Below the pieces are notes generated by a model that saw only the letters and a list, made by a program, of their open reading frames with translations, was not told where the DNA came from and did no database searches. Made by a program: the position numbers and the translations under genes. Of a DNA stretch of 64,000 nt, positions 10,060 to 21,899 are shown in pieces. Origin of the DNA: Spongilla lacustris (taxonomy: Eukaryota; Porifera; Demospongiae; Spongillida; Spongillidae). The DNA lies in assembly GCA_949361645.1 (NCBI GenBank), contig OX442416.1, positions 3,216,146 to 3,280,145 on the forward strand. Reading direction: 5' to 3'. Positions within the stretch are counted from its first letter, which is position 1; each line of letters begins with the position of its first letter.

Positions 10060-13000
10060 CTGTGGGAGAATAATATTGCATAATGATTATTGATAGTTCT
10101 ACTTAATACTAATCATGCAAGTAACAATAATAATCAATCACCTTGCTTTTTGGTTACTTTTCCATCTGTATATATTACTGCTATCATCATTCCTGTCACA
10201 GAGTCCCATTTAAGTATTCTACCATCTCTATGGCCACACAGAATATATTGTCCATCATGGGAAAAGCAAGCAAAGTGAGGTCGACAATTTTTGGTTGCTC
10301 TTTCTAATCTTTTACACTTAAAGGTTTTCAAATCCCAAAGTTCTACAATAAATAGTGGCTGGATAACCAGATCAATTTCAGCAGTAAACTTGAAAATGTT
10401 ATCTCCATAATAGGTCCATGAAAGTAACTTTGTGTTGTCTGGACTAAATGCACAAGCATTTGTCTCAACATTTGAAGATGGAATAAGAGGAATTAGATTT
10501 CCTTCTAAGCTTAGGGATTCCTTGACATCTCCAAATACAACGCATTTTCCATCAGGAGACATACTTAATGCACTGACAGGTTGAATATAGGAGTAATGCT
10601 CTGCATTTTTTGTATGCAGCAGCTCATTACTTTCCTTTTCCCAAACATATAACTTTCCACCAGAATCACTACAAATAATTACTTTTTCATCTAGGTTTTG
10701 AATGCAGAACGTTACATCATCCTTACAGGCATAATTTGTTATAGTTGTGTCAACAAGCACAGACTTATTAGTAACTTCAAGAAACACGTTCAGATCCGGA
10801 AAGAAACTTTTAGGGTTTGGTAAGTACTGTTGCACTTTCAGACAATCCAATGAAAGGTTAGATTCATTCAATGCTAATTGGAAGATTAAGTGTGGCATCA
10901 CACAAACTTGCTGCGCATATCGCTTCACAAAGTTTGAACAATGTTCTATTTGTTGTCTGTAGTCCACAAAATCAGTGTGTGATAAATGCCTTTTTGCCTC
11001 AGTGTAGTCATCGAGTAAGTACCCAATGGTACCCTTGGACAACCGCAGTCTGTAATAGATATACTGAAGATCTGATAGTGATGAAAGCAATTTCTCTGCA
11101 ACAGATTTATCTGCTGTCATGTTGCAGAGATGGTAAACAACATTATTAATTGCATACTGATTGATAGGAGAATTTGAAAGCTCAGCCAATGTGCTCCTGT
11201 TACTTTTGATGTCATGAATAATTGATAAACATAATGTCCCTACATATTTGTGGCCTAAGCTAGGGTTTACCATTAAATCACCAGCTAGCTCCTTGTCAAC
11301 TAACCAGTCACGAATAGATTTGTGAAACATGTGAAAATGTTTATTGCAGACAGGCAGTAACACTGAAACAGCTTCTGTTATGCCTCCTGATTCCTCTGCA
11401 CTAATACAAAGAAGAGGTGCAACCATTTCTTGCGGTAAATCAGTCTTAGCTGCCACAACAGCTTGTAGAAGTAAATGATATTTTTCATGTCCAAGTGATT
11501 TATAGATCCTTTGGAAATTTTGATCATAATAGTCATCAATTCCATCTGGTAGAAGGGATTCTAATACTTCTAATGTCAAATGTTCTTGCTCAATAAGAGT
11601 ATCAATTGCATAGTGGAAGTAAAGAAACATTCCTTCGGATTTTTTCACCAAGAGATTCAATCCAACTTCATACTCTTCTGGGTTAATCTTGCCCTTCAAC
11701 ACATCACTTAGGAATAAAGTTATGTCTTTTATGTTCTGTGGATCAGAAGGAATGAGTTCAAATACAGGTCGAATTTTTCTTAATTGCTGAGTAAATTTTT
11801 GATCTGGTCGAGTTGTTAATATAACACTAAAACACTTCGGTAATTTAATGAATTCTCGATTGATTAGTTTGACTAGTTCGCTATATGACTCAAATTCACA
11901 CTCATCAAGTGCATCTATAATTATAAGTTTACTTGATGACAATTCAGCTGGAGACAACTGATGTAGGGGTTCAAGAACTAATGAAGTGAACAGCTCACTA
12001 CAACTCATTTCAGAAAGATTAATATCAATGAGGATCTTCTTAACCAAAGACTGGTATTCTGGAATGCTGGAACAAAACTGATGAACTAGTGTTTGTACAA
12101 GCATTCTTGGAGTACTCCTTTTCATCTGTTGGTGTTGAAAGAAGAAGCACCCAGCCAGGAATCCCTTTTCTTTTTCCATGCTACAAAGTTTGGCAGCTAT
12201 GACAGACTTTCCCATGCCTGGGTTTCCAGTTATTATGCATATTTTGGGTTGGCTTTTTGTTGGAATACCATTGCGCCATTTGTCTATTTGATCAAACAAC
12301 CACTGTCGAGTGCCTGCATGAAACTTTTCAGAATAGTACTGTATGTCACTTTCAAAATGTGATGGATTCAATTTTCGAAGGATGTCAGTGTCTATTTTAA
12401 AATGTAATTGGAGAGAAACAAATTGGTAATAATAACAGCACTAATTCAATAAATAAACTGATGCCACATTATATATAACTGACTTTATGATACACATAAC
12501 CATACATGTATCCTGATTGAGTGGTTATGTACTCTCCCCTCTCATTGAGAGAGACATGGCCAAAACACCCACTGCAAAAGTTGCTATGCGCAAGTAAGCT
12601 CTGCATAAACTACATAAATAGATGGTTGGAAGGAGGGGAGCCCCCTCCCACCTGGGGCTCATGCAGTTGCTGGCCACTATGTAACTGATTTAAGATAAAG
12701 TGCCTATAGCCTTGCTTGGAAAAATTACTGCTACAGTATCTTGGAAATTGGTTGTTTATTAAATGGTTCAGGGAGTGATTAACGATAGGGGCAATACCTA
12801 GTGGCAATTGACAATAGCGATAAACATGTACATGCCAAAACAAAGATATTTACGTGGTATCACAATTTCAGTGTACATGTATATGCGATGCCATCTTCAG
12901 CTAATTAAATGCATGGTGAATGAACACATTATTCTATATAAACAATTGGAATGTAAATTGAGCAATACTCATGTCATGTACAGCACATTAAAAATTCTGT

Positions 13001-16000
13001 GCTCCATAACTATAGTTTAACTTTTAATGCGTGAAAATCATTTGATGGAGGACATGCATTTGCTTTCTCAGCAGATCAATAAACTGAAATCATTTCAACT
13101 ACCCACAGGCCATTTTTCTTAAACAGTGTTTCATATAAATAGGATATTGTAAAAATCTTTAGCTGCAAAAACACAAAACATGATGTGTGCAAAATGCCTC
13201 TGTTTCGTACACCCTTTACCTAGCAGTTGTCTGCCATATAATAAATGTCATATTACAAAGCATTTAATGCGGTACTGAGAATCGGATAGTTCAGCTCATT
13301 GCTGCTATCAAAATAGAAGGTAAAGACGGTCAGTTTCATGTTTTGTTCAAGCCAGACCGTTCATCCACCCTAGAACCTCTGTAAAAGCAAGCAGAGGACA
13401 GCTACAAAATTTGGCTAAGTTACAAGCCACCACATATACAAAACACTAGCAGTTATCAGGTTTTATCTACACTTTTGAACCGCTTTTCACAGCATAACTA
13501 AAAATACACACATGTTGGATGTCCACAAAAGGACAACAATGAAAGAAGGTCATAATTAAATACTTTTCTAATTATTTCATGTATCACTTGCCTGCATTTT
13601 TGCTTTCCTGACGAATCAATTGTACATCTTCTTTTATTAGCTGCACATCACTCTTAATTTCTACAACTGTTGTATTCAATACTGCTACATCTTTGCCAGT
13701 TTTATCCTGCTTCAGTGCAATCTGCTCAACTGCACTTGTATTTCTCTGTAGGATTTCAGTGTGGTCTTTAAATGTCCGATCAATTTCCTTCTTGTCAAAC
13801 TTCTGGTTACTTAATAACTGCTTTGTTAACTCTATATTACAGCTAACTCTTGTTGCTGTATTAGTTTGTTGCGTTTGGAGAGTAGTTACAGTTGATTCCA
13901 CAGCTTTTAACTGCCGATGATTGGTTTGTACAGTATCGTCAATGCTTTTTACATTACTCTCAAGTAGCTGAGTTCTTTCACTGCTAACCTCCACTTTCTT
14001 CAATAGAGTTTTCTGTTCATCCTTCAAAGTGTTTGTCTCTTTGCTGGTCACTACCTGATCTGTAAATATATATTGTTCCCAAACAGATAATTAACTTATA
14101 ATATAAAACAGCAAATGAAGTCATGCTGTTCAATAAAATGGCTAATTCAAAATTTTAAAAACACTCCAAAACCAACTACATTATAAAAATTAAAATATCA
14201 AGATTTCAATCTAATGGAAGTAATTAATTTAATTCCTCACATAGCCTATCGGCCACTGTGCACATACAGGCTCCCACAAGCCCTTCAGTCCTTCCAAAAC
14301 CACAGGTGACCAGGACATTTTGTAATTAAGCAAATATACCCACATTGTTTGTATCCTTGCGTGTAACGAGGTGGTGGTAAGTAAATGAAATATTAATTAT
14401 GGTTAATTAATTAAAATCAAATCAAAACAATCAAGTTTAACTATATAGCTAACTGTAATGAACTGAAAAGATATAATAAAACATTTCAATAACAACAAAC
14501 ATCTACTACCAAACTGTAGCAATTAATTTTAATAATCCACCCAATTAAATCTAGATATTGTGAACATAATATTATTTCACACCCCACCTGCACGGGGATG
14601 CATGCACATGTACATGTGTTGCTGCGGTACCTGCACTTGATCACAACCCCCACCCACTTCCACCTTCACATACTACATCTGGCTAGCATACCTCTGCCAA
14701 CCATGAACCTGCGTCAGGCATCCCCCTCTTTTTACTGCCCGGCTGCGGGCCAAATTGGTCGTGCACATTGAAAACCTCAAATAGATAGAAATGGCAGAAC
14801 TCCTGCAGGAGGCAAGGCTATCCGAGTCCACTACCGACAACTCTCAACTCTGCACACAAGCGGTCCAGCCCCATTACTGACATCTCGGTCTGGGTGGAGT
14901 GCTTCAGCCTAATGTATGCCGTGCTGTGTGCCAGATACCCTGCAAGGGGCTCAGACCTCATGATGTATCTGTGCCGCATCGTCCACTGTGCCGGAAAATT
15001 TGAGGGGCATGCGTGGGTCACCTGTGACCGCTTGTCTTGGCGCCTACTCGCAGCCTCAGGCTTTTTCCAACGGTCAGGTGCAAGCAGTGCCTGCGTGAGC
15101 ACCACTCCAGACACATCCTCTGACATTCCACGCAGCTGGCCCTTCCTGCCCAGTGAGAACCCTCAATTCAGCCCGCCTGTCCAGAAGTCTGCCGCCTCTA
15201 CAACCAAGAGAGGTGCCACTCCCCTAGCTACAGGTTGCCACCATGCATGCAGCTCTTGTTCTGCAACACTTGCTGAGTGACAGCTCTTGCCAGAACCCAC
15301 TGCTCATTTCAAGGTGATTTATATTTCGTTTAACCATCAGTTAAGTTATGGAGAGCTTTTGGCAACACTGCCAATTGGAATTGAAATGGGACTACTGTGT
15401 GCATAAATGAGGCAGTAGAAGTGGAACCTAGAGTAACAATGTTGACTGCCCTTACTACACCCTGACCATCAACAGATTACTTTGTTGAAGTGCGACTAGG
15501 GTAAGCTGACATATTAGAACACGTTTTAAAAGTTTTGCAGCACCTTTCGTTTTGTATGTCCACTCGCACCTCTGAGGGGGGGGGGGTACCCAATAAGTGC
15601 CAAATTAGAATGGGGGGGGGTGTCGTAGCTTTTTAAAAAGTTTCAATCGAACAGACAACCAGCAATGCCGCAAACATATTTGGAAGTATCTGGTGAGAAG
15701 TTCTAAACACACAAAATATACTGTAGCATTCTCTGTCGGCAGCTAGGTTGTTTTCTGCTAGTTCGAGAGGTAGAGATTCAAAAAATTTATGCATTGCAAG
15801 AGCTCACAAGAGCATTCCTTTCCCCCATTTTTCTATTCATAACTCGTGAGACATACTTTTTAACCTAAGAACTTTGTTATGAGTGGTTACACGGAAGAGC
15901 TACATCAAGCCAAAGAGAGGCACTGTGGCCTCCATTGAAAATGACCAGAAGTGAGTACCAAATGAGCCACAACTAGCCAGGTCAATATTGGCATCACGAA

Positions 16001-19000
16001 GTTACAGTTATTACACAAAAAGAATGAGGTTCAAACCCCACCACCTCTTAGGAAGCGTCTGAATTCAGCAAAACAAAGCCTGTATACCTGTACTTGATTA
16101 AATTATTTCAATGCAAAAGTTATTGAGATCAGACGTATAAAATTACAAATCAGCTATAATTTTAATTAATTGAATTCGGAACAGAGAATGCAGTGGTAAA
16201 ACGTTTGTCCTCACTGTTCTGAGTACAGTTCAGCCTTACCAAACGCTAAGCCTGCTTACTTGGAACCCACGAGCAGGTTGGTTCTGTGGAGCATATATCA
16301 TTTACCTAAGCCATAAAAGCTCCATCGTGATGTTTTTGCTATTCACTGGGATAGGCGCTTTCCTTTCGCCGTACGAATACACACTCGCTATTTTAGCTTA
16401 CTTGCTAAAGCGTTAAGGTTTACGAACCGTTTTACATGAAAACAAATTTACTACTTAGGGGCGTAGTTTGCAAAAAGGTATTATCAACTGTGGTTATAGG
16501 CTGCGGTTATTCTGACCCCCCATTCCAATAAGCTGTATATACTGTTTCATCGATCATGTGCATGCACTTTTCCATCAGTACAGTTGCTGTACGTGTGCAT
16601 GTATTTGCTGGATGGAATTGTAAGTCTGTCGTTAACAAATGTAGCATTCATTTATCAATACAGATTAACCTATGCTCACTGAAAAGGTATAAAGAGTAAA
16701 CTGTAAGTCGTTTATGGATTAAAGCTTATACAATACAGTTAAACACCCCGCCCCACATGCAGCAACACAATTAGCTCTCTGCTAAGCTAGAGGACGGACA
16801 AAACAGCAAAATTAACATGGTATGGCAACATTTAGTTGGAGGCAGCTACGTTAATATATATTTTAAATCTCATCCAGCATCTCTGGGGAGCATAAAAACA
16901 ACACAAGAGGTGAAGGCAACTTGCAGGAAGCAAGAAGCCACATGCACATCAAGATGCAGTAGGGGCACCGCACAGAAAGAAAAGACACATTTGCCAATTA
17001 CAGCTCAGCCACGTCACAAGTCAGAGAAATGCAAGGCAACTGAGCTTGACAATACCGAGAGCTTACATCTGTTACACCTAATTTCATTTGTACTGTATTC
17101 ATTTTGATATCAAGTTAACATGCAATATTAATAATGGTTATGAGTCAATATGTGGTGATAAACGAAAGGCATGCATTTAAATGGTGCACAAGCATTACGG
17201 AGTTATACAGGTTGATTACAGGCTGTACAAAAAAATAGGCTTGTTATACACCCATTATATGCGTGTTTTACTCATGTCATCCTCACGTTATACGCATTTG
17301 TATACATGTGCTATCTACCAGAATTACAGTTTCCTTCCATAGGTTATCCACCAGTGTAAGCAGCATGTTTACAATACATGGTAAAACTGGTGTTGTCAAG
17401 CAATAATACATAGCTGTAAAACTTCATTTTGGCACTGTGATCAGATCTGCATATGCCTACTAACCACAGGTGGGGCTACATGCAGGTCCGAGCACACACA
17501 CCCTCAGCTCAGGGGCATGTTTTGCAAGCCCATCACACTACCCCCAAAAGTAGAAATATAGATGCACGGCAGATTGCAGCAAGCCCATCGAATCCCACAG
17601 CATGCATCAAAGTTAATTGGCATTTCATCCCACTATACTATAGCATTTAGCAGTAATTAACTACTTACTGTTACTTTTTAAAATACTTTTCCTTCATAGT
17701 GGAACACCTTGTATAATTGGTCAATCACCCTTGTGGTGTTATAATTTTTTCACTATAAAAAAGTGTGCCTTGTACATATATTCACAACCATACTATCTTT
17801 TCATATCAAATTTGTAATTTCACTGCATTACCTAAAAAGTCCGATAACCAGCTGGGTTAAAATTCCAGTATCCCAAGGAATAAGTACTTCAAATTCAGTA
17901 TGTACAACCTGTGCTATTATTTTGTTTTGATTATAACGGGGATATAGCTTTACAAAGTATCAATTCATCCATGCATCTATTTAGGCAAACCACATCCCAA
18001 GCCGCGTACATGTATGGAAGGCAGGTCATCATTGGCACAAATCAACCAGGGAAAATGTGCTCATACTTTGTTTAACTGTATCTCAATAACAGAGAACATA
18101 AAAATAGCAGGACTTCTCTATGTAAAACTTTGTGCCCAACAGCAAACATATGTAGAGTACCAAAATCAATTTCTCAATGGGTAAAAAAATAGGTTGAATT
18201 TTTAAGAAAATACATTGTTTTGTGTAGCATACAATTTATATATTATAAACCCACAAGGGTGACTTTGTCCCACATACACATAGCACTTTACAAGGTGGAT
18301 AAATATCATATACCAAAGGCAAGTAGTTTGTGAAGTGTTGCGCTGCCTCCATGCAAAGAGCTAACTTCAATGTAACAAACTGTACTGGATAATCAATTGC
18401 GATTACAACTACACAATATTCGGTAACTGGGCTATTGTGCTGAATCTTTTATCATAAGGAATAATAGCAGGCTAACTATTGTCTACTTTATTTATTCATG
18501 CTCACCTTTCTCTATTCTGCCTACTGCATCTTTTAGAACAGGAATGTCTTTTTCCTTCACAGTAGTAACATCACTTCTTAGTACTTCAATAGTTCCTTCA
18601 ACAAAAGTTATCCTTTCATGCACCACCTTATAGTTCTGCGCCTCAAGCTGCCATCGTTCTTGGTACACTTTTATCCTTCCGACTATACAGGCAGATGCTA
18701 TCTCTTCTAAAATTGGAGAATTAAATTTCCTCATTACAAAGAAGTTATGACATACATGTACATGTACCAGTATGTGAGGATTACCTGTTTCGATTGCTTT
18801 CATATCAGAAATCACACGTTGTTGAACCCCTAGGTCCTTGTATATTGCTTCAACGTTTTGAATCAGATGTTTTAGCTGTATTGCGGAAGTGCTGGCAGCA
18901 TTGCAGTGTGCAAAGTTATCATTGCGAATAAAGGAAAGTTTCTGTACAGCATACCATGTACGCTGGCACACAAACATATCGGCTTTGGCACCTTGTTGTG

Positions 19001-19476
19001 GATGTACACGAAGCTTCGAGGATGGAGAGAATTTATCTTTAATAGTTAATTGATTTTGTTGTATATTGATAACTTCACTGCGAAACATTTCATTTCCTAA
19101 ATCAAACATAACTAGGTCTCGTCGACTAATGGTATTCACAGGGAGTTTTGCTGAAAGAGTTACAATGTTTGAACCAGGCTGCAGAGTTGCTTGTACACCA
19201 TGAACATTGTCAGCCAATAGGCATAAGCTGGAATGAAGAAAAGCATGAAAGAGCAAGGTGGGGTCCCATTGGTAAGTATCACCATTCTGAATCATTTTAA
19301 TCTGCTCTCTGCTAAGTTTCGACTGCCATCGCTCATTGTGCCAGAACCAATTTCCAGAGGTTGAATTATCAGACCACGCATGCCCATATTTTGATCGAAC
19401 AACATGTCTAAAAAAGTCTCGTAATGTATTTGGACAGTCATCCAAGATGATGCGACAAACACGAAAGAAATTTATC
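8528..19476 (-). CDS. HEPN-coiled coil-NACHT-WD40 STAND protein (multi-exon)
   Basis: Minus-strand gene assembled from splice sites. The exons are 19476-18785, 18706-18506, 14059-13592, 12391-10142 and 10059-8528. Every junction is phase-consistent and runs from one domain into the next. Domain order is a DZIP3-like HEPN domain, a coiled coil, a NACHT NTPase and about 13 WD40 blades ending at the stop codon at 8528. By family knowledge NACHT-WD40 proteins are STAND switches: the propellers hold the NTPase inactive, and ligand or damage causes oligomerisation and exposes the N-terminal effector. The effector here is HEPN with an R-x5-H motif, so RNA cleavage or a scaffold role is possible (inference). 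The first exon with the start codon was not identified: the 19476 exon begins at an acceptor site with one base of a split codon. The protein is cytosolic by composition, with no signal peptide or membrane segment. Confidence 0.8.
10142..12391 (-). CDS. NACHT exon with start of WD40 region
   Basis: A 2250-bp exon. Walker A is ITGNPGMGKS (about 45 residues into the long open frame) and Walker B is LIIIDALDEC, about 100 residues on. A sensor-like VILTTRPDQ follows, then helical NACHT-associated regions. From about residue 555 WD40 blades begin, with GKLYVWEKES, FIVELWDLKT and GRILKWDSVTG. The acceptor is AAAATAG|ACACTG; the reading starts TDILRKLNPS, typical of the segment before NACHT. The longest ORF formally begins at a TTG (12371), which is not a real start. 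The donor is CAAG|GTGATT. All NTPase motifs are intact and there are no internal stops over 750 codons, so this exon looks functional. Confidence 0.85.
12392..13591 (-). other. Intron (1.2 kb, GC-AG type) of the NACHT gene
   Basis: AT-rich, without supported coding. It starts GCAAGT on the minus strand and ends AAAATAG. It holds a few small unconserved ORFs (12610-12843, 12808-13020) that I do not call. Confidence 0.55.
13592..14059 (-). CDS. Coiled-coil exon of the HEPN-NACHT-WD40 gene
   Basis: The 468-bp exon encodes about 156 residues of nearly continuous heptads rich in Lys, Glu, Gln, Thr and Val (VESTVTTLQTQQ, VEIKSDVQLIKEDVQLIRQE). It links the HEPN and NACHT parts and probably drives oligomerisation. 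The acceptor is ATTTACAG|ATCAGG. Together with the preceding exon's last base it gives a GAT codon and continues the helical repeat begun there. The donor is ATGCAG|GCAAGT, a textbook GC-AG intron donor, because no GT donor in the right place keeps the frame open into NACHT. The frame continues into the next exon as GAC-ACT-GAC. Confidence 0.65.
14770..15300 (+). pseudogene. Retroelement gag-like fragment
   Basis: A G+C-rich island in an AT-rich intron. One plus frame reads ITDISVWVECFSLMYAVLCA and continues toward FEGHAWVTCDR. This resembles the gag-like region preceding reverse transcriptase in several invertebrate retroelements (a segment of the type I-W-x-A-F, then YP, then a W-x-x-YD-x-x-F-R block). 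After a frame change a short Cys/His stretch appears (CRLYNQERC, then C..C near 15200-15270), which could be a zinc knuckle. There is no complete ORF. The family is my judgement from general resemblance only, and the opposite-strand ORF (14818-15126) is probably a shadow. Confidence 0.4.
17706..18273. mobile_element. Foldback element, diverged copy 2
   Basis: The left part reads TCACCCTTGTGGTGTTATAA then TTCACTATAAAAA, and the right part is its inverted partner ending AACCCACAAGGGTGACTTTG TCCCAC. The middle shares ATCATTGGC and AATCAACC(A/G)GGAAAATGTGC with copy 1 at 7341-8151. Order and spacing agree with copy 1, but identity is much lower, so this is an older or degraded insertion in the NACHT gene intron. 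Confidence 0.65.
18506..19476 (-). CDS. Exons 18785-19476 and 18506-18706: HEPN (DZIP3-like) domain
   Basis: After the acceptor CCATAG|G the reading begins INFFRVCRIILDDCPNTLRD, the usual start of DZIP3/hRUL138-like HEPN domains (aromatic, then an acidic pair, then LRD-F). The C-terminal helix carries RNDNFAH, the R-x5-H signature of HEPN nucleases. Between the two HEPN halves lie about 60-70 residues rich in beta-formers (VTLSAKLPV..VINIQQNQLTIKDK), an unusual insertion. An in-frame 78-bp segment (18707-18784) without a stop has good splice sites (ACAG|GTAATC, TTTTAG|AA) and is most likely an intron; its translation would be a poor Val/His-rich loop. Residues after it form the start of the coiled coil. 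The exon ends at the strong donor GAAAG|GTGAGC. Confidence 0.7.
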
Positions 19477-21162
19477 CTATGGAAAAAGCATTCAACAATG
19501 AATTATAAATTTCAAATGTGCTATGCAGTCAAGTACAAGTAGCAAAACAGTAGCTTTATATAGATATACAAAGCCCCAGGCCATCATGTGCTTGTGCATC
19601 ATTGCTTTCCGCTGTTCAATATATGGCATCACAGGGGTACTATGTATTTTTTAAGTTTCAGTTCTTACGTATTTTATTGCGCACTTAATCTTTTTGGAGG
19701 GGGGGGGGGGGGTGGGTGGTGTGAAGAACATCAATATGACACTTTATTTTAGACCTCACCCCCAAAAGCGTTATACCATACTTTTCTAACACAACATGCA
19801 TTCTGATGTTACTGAACTGTTGTTCTTTCTCTTCCAGCATGCACAAACTTAATGAATATTCATCTGTGGGCTGTGCATTGCAAACAAGGACGGGTCGTGG
19901 TGCCCAGACCTTACATCACAGCACTGTATGCAAATAATTCATTTGCTCGTAACAGCCAGTGCTGTGACATAAGAGTATAAGAATGTGGTATCAGTTTTAC
20001 ATCATATTCATAGTATCTATAGCAATGACAGCTGGTTCCAATGGGCGTTTTCTTAAGTGAAACAACACATGGAAAAGAAAAGTTAATATTGGTGAAAGAA
20101 AAATGGTGTACAAATTCAACTACTTTAGTTGCATTGACATCACATAATTATGTCACATAATTATGTCACTATATATGTTATTTATTTGAAGGTACAGTAC
20201 AGTCTACCCTCATTATAGGCGCCACTTGTGCCTCTACCATGGAATGCGCTTCTCATGGGAGTGTTTTAGTGGTTTGCCACTACTATAAATGAATTAAATT
20301 ATTTATGTAAACCTGGATGTAAACTATCATTTTAATGCATTTACAAGTCCAAGCACATGTACCAGTACAAGCACATATGAAAGAAGGTTCAAGACCACTG
20401 CTTTTGGTCAGATCTTGTGCTTTTTCGAGCAAATGCTCTATACTTGCTTTCTGTGAAAACACCCATGTTGTTCCCCACAAACTGAGAGAGATTTAGGGCT
20501 CTCTGCTTTGCCTCTCCCAGTGGCACTGGTAGGGGTTCCAACTGATTGGTATCTGGCTCATCAGTGGTATTGCGCATTGCTCCATCGTGAACTGGGAGCC
20601 TTGTAATGGCAGATGCTATGCCTTGTACTTAAGCATTATTTGCTGCTTCAGCAGAAAAGCGGGTCTTTTGTAAAGGACAAGTGTGCTGGCCTTGCAAAGG
20701 TGTATTGTGCGCTGGCTCTGCGAAGGTCTATCGTTCTTAGTACAAGCCCGCAGGTCCTGCGAAGGGCTATTGTTCTTGCAAGCGCACATTTACATACACA
20801 TGTAATTATTCATTCTCTTGGCTGTCCATTTACAGTCTACCCTCGTTATAGGTGCACTGCGTTACAGGCGCAGGGGCGTATTCTTAATGTATTCAAAACA
20901 ATGCGGAAGATTAATATATTATATTCATGCGCCAATTTTTCCAATCACTGTCTGCAATACACATGTATGTACAGGGTGTCCACGAATGAACGCAACGCTT
21001 TTGAACGAGAATAACTTTTGATAGGAGTAAGAAAAAAATCTCATATTTTGAAACTAAGTTGGTCGGTTTCCTCAAATTTTTTTACATCCATTTAATTAAT
21101 ACGTTATTAATCATGCTAATTAATTTTAATAAGCACAACAAATTAACTGATTTTGAAAGTTC
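19477..21162. other. Upstream flank; no secure gene; transposon-end motifs
   Basis: The missing first exon of the HEPN-NACHT gene should lie here or beyond. The 62-residue minus ORF at 20389-20577 could be part of it, but I see no domain or matching splice phase. A G tract occurs at 19699-19713. ACAGTCTACCCTCGTTATAG-type sequence, resembling ends of pogo/Tigger elements, occurs twice in the same orientation near 20199 and 20832. At 20970 a TA is followed by CAGGGTGTCCACGAATGAAC, a mariner-type terminus. Confidence 0.5.
20970..21060 (+). repeat. Solo mariner-type terminal repeat
   Basis: TA followed by CAGGGTGTCCACGAATGAAC, then an A/T-rich block (AATAACTTTTGATAGGAG). A TA target plus CAGGGTGTCC is typical for Tc1/mariner elements. 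No inverted partner is seen at the far end of the giant palindrome or around the transposase at 25055-26106. It lies only about 190 bp outside the palindrome. Confidence 0.5.
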
Positions 21163-21899
21163 GTATGTGTTCACATATCGATTGTGAAGCTTCGTTCAAA
21201 ATATTGGATTTTTTTCACATTCACAACTAAAACTACGACCCACTACTTATTTCTCTTCGCGTACGCATGCGCACGCGACCTCGTCCCAAGACTTATTTCG
21301 CGATTAAATGAGCAGTCTCAGTCACGTGATACAATTCGGAGGCGGATCTTTTAAAAAAAAAAAAAAAAGCAATGCCCCACCTTCTACGTGGGTGTTACGA
21401 GCTAATTACATGTTTACATCCAATGTGGTGCGCACCAATTAGCACAATCGTACAGACAGACACTACTACGGGCTGATAAGAATTTGACATGCAATGCCAT
21501 TCTGTGAGTTAGGAAACGGAGACGCACACGTGTATACACGCGTGTGTTATTACACACGCAAAAATCAAATCTAAAAAGATTACAGCTCTCTCGGAGCTAA
21601 TAGCCTACAGCAGCATCGCATCCAAGCAGCACACAGTACCAGTAATTTGTGCGCATATCTGATTTTGTCTCTTAGCTAGCTACGTAGCTAAGATCCCGTG
21701 GAGCCAAACCAATGATACGTATGGGTACTTTGTGTTATGTGAAATGCCATTTGATACTGTAAGGATCGAAAGCCTCATGTCATACATATGTGAAGGGTCA
21801 GAGAGCATTCAAGCCTCCATGCAGTAAAGTGATTAATTGTGCATGCTGTTAAGCTAGGTATTTGCTTTGTAAATCTAATAAGGGGGTGCTTTCATTTAT

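Larger units (their letters stand above)
14060..18505 (-). other. Long intron (4.4 kb) of the NACHT gene, with inserted elements
   Basis: It starts GTGAGC and ends TTTACAG on the minus strand. It contains a G+C-rich retroelement gag-like fragment (14770-15300), G tracts near 15578 and 15615, AT-rich unique sequence, and a diverged foldback element (17706-18273). The ORFs at 16817-17107 and 17453-17650 have no recognisable domain. Confidence 0.55.

Noticed and set aside
10070..10081. Separate WD40 gene starting at the methionine at 10081
   Set aside because: Those codons lie in an 82-bp intron with good splice sites that fuses the WD40 exon to the NACHT exon in frame.
20389..20577. First exon of the HEPN-NACHT gene
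   Set aside because: No suitable donor and phase, and no domain resemblance, could be shown.
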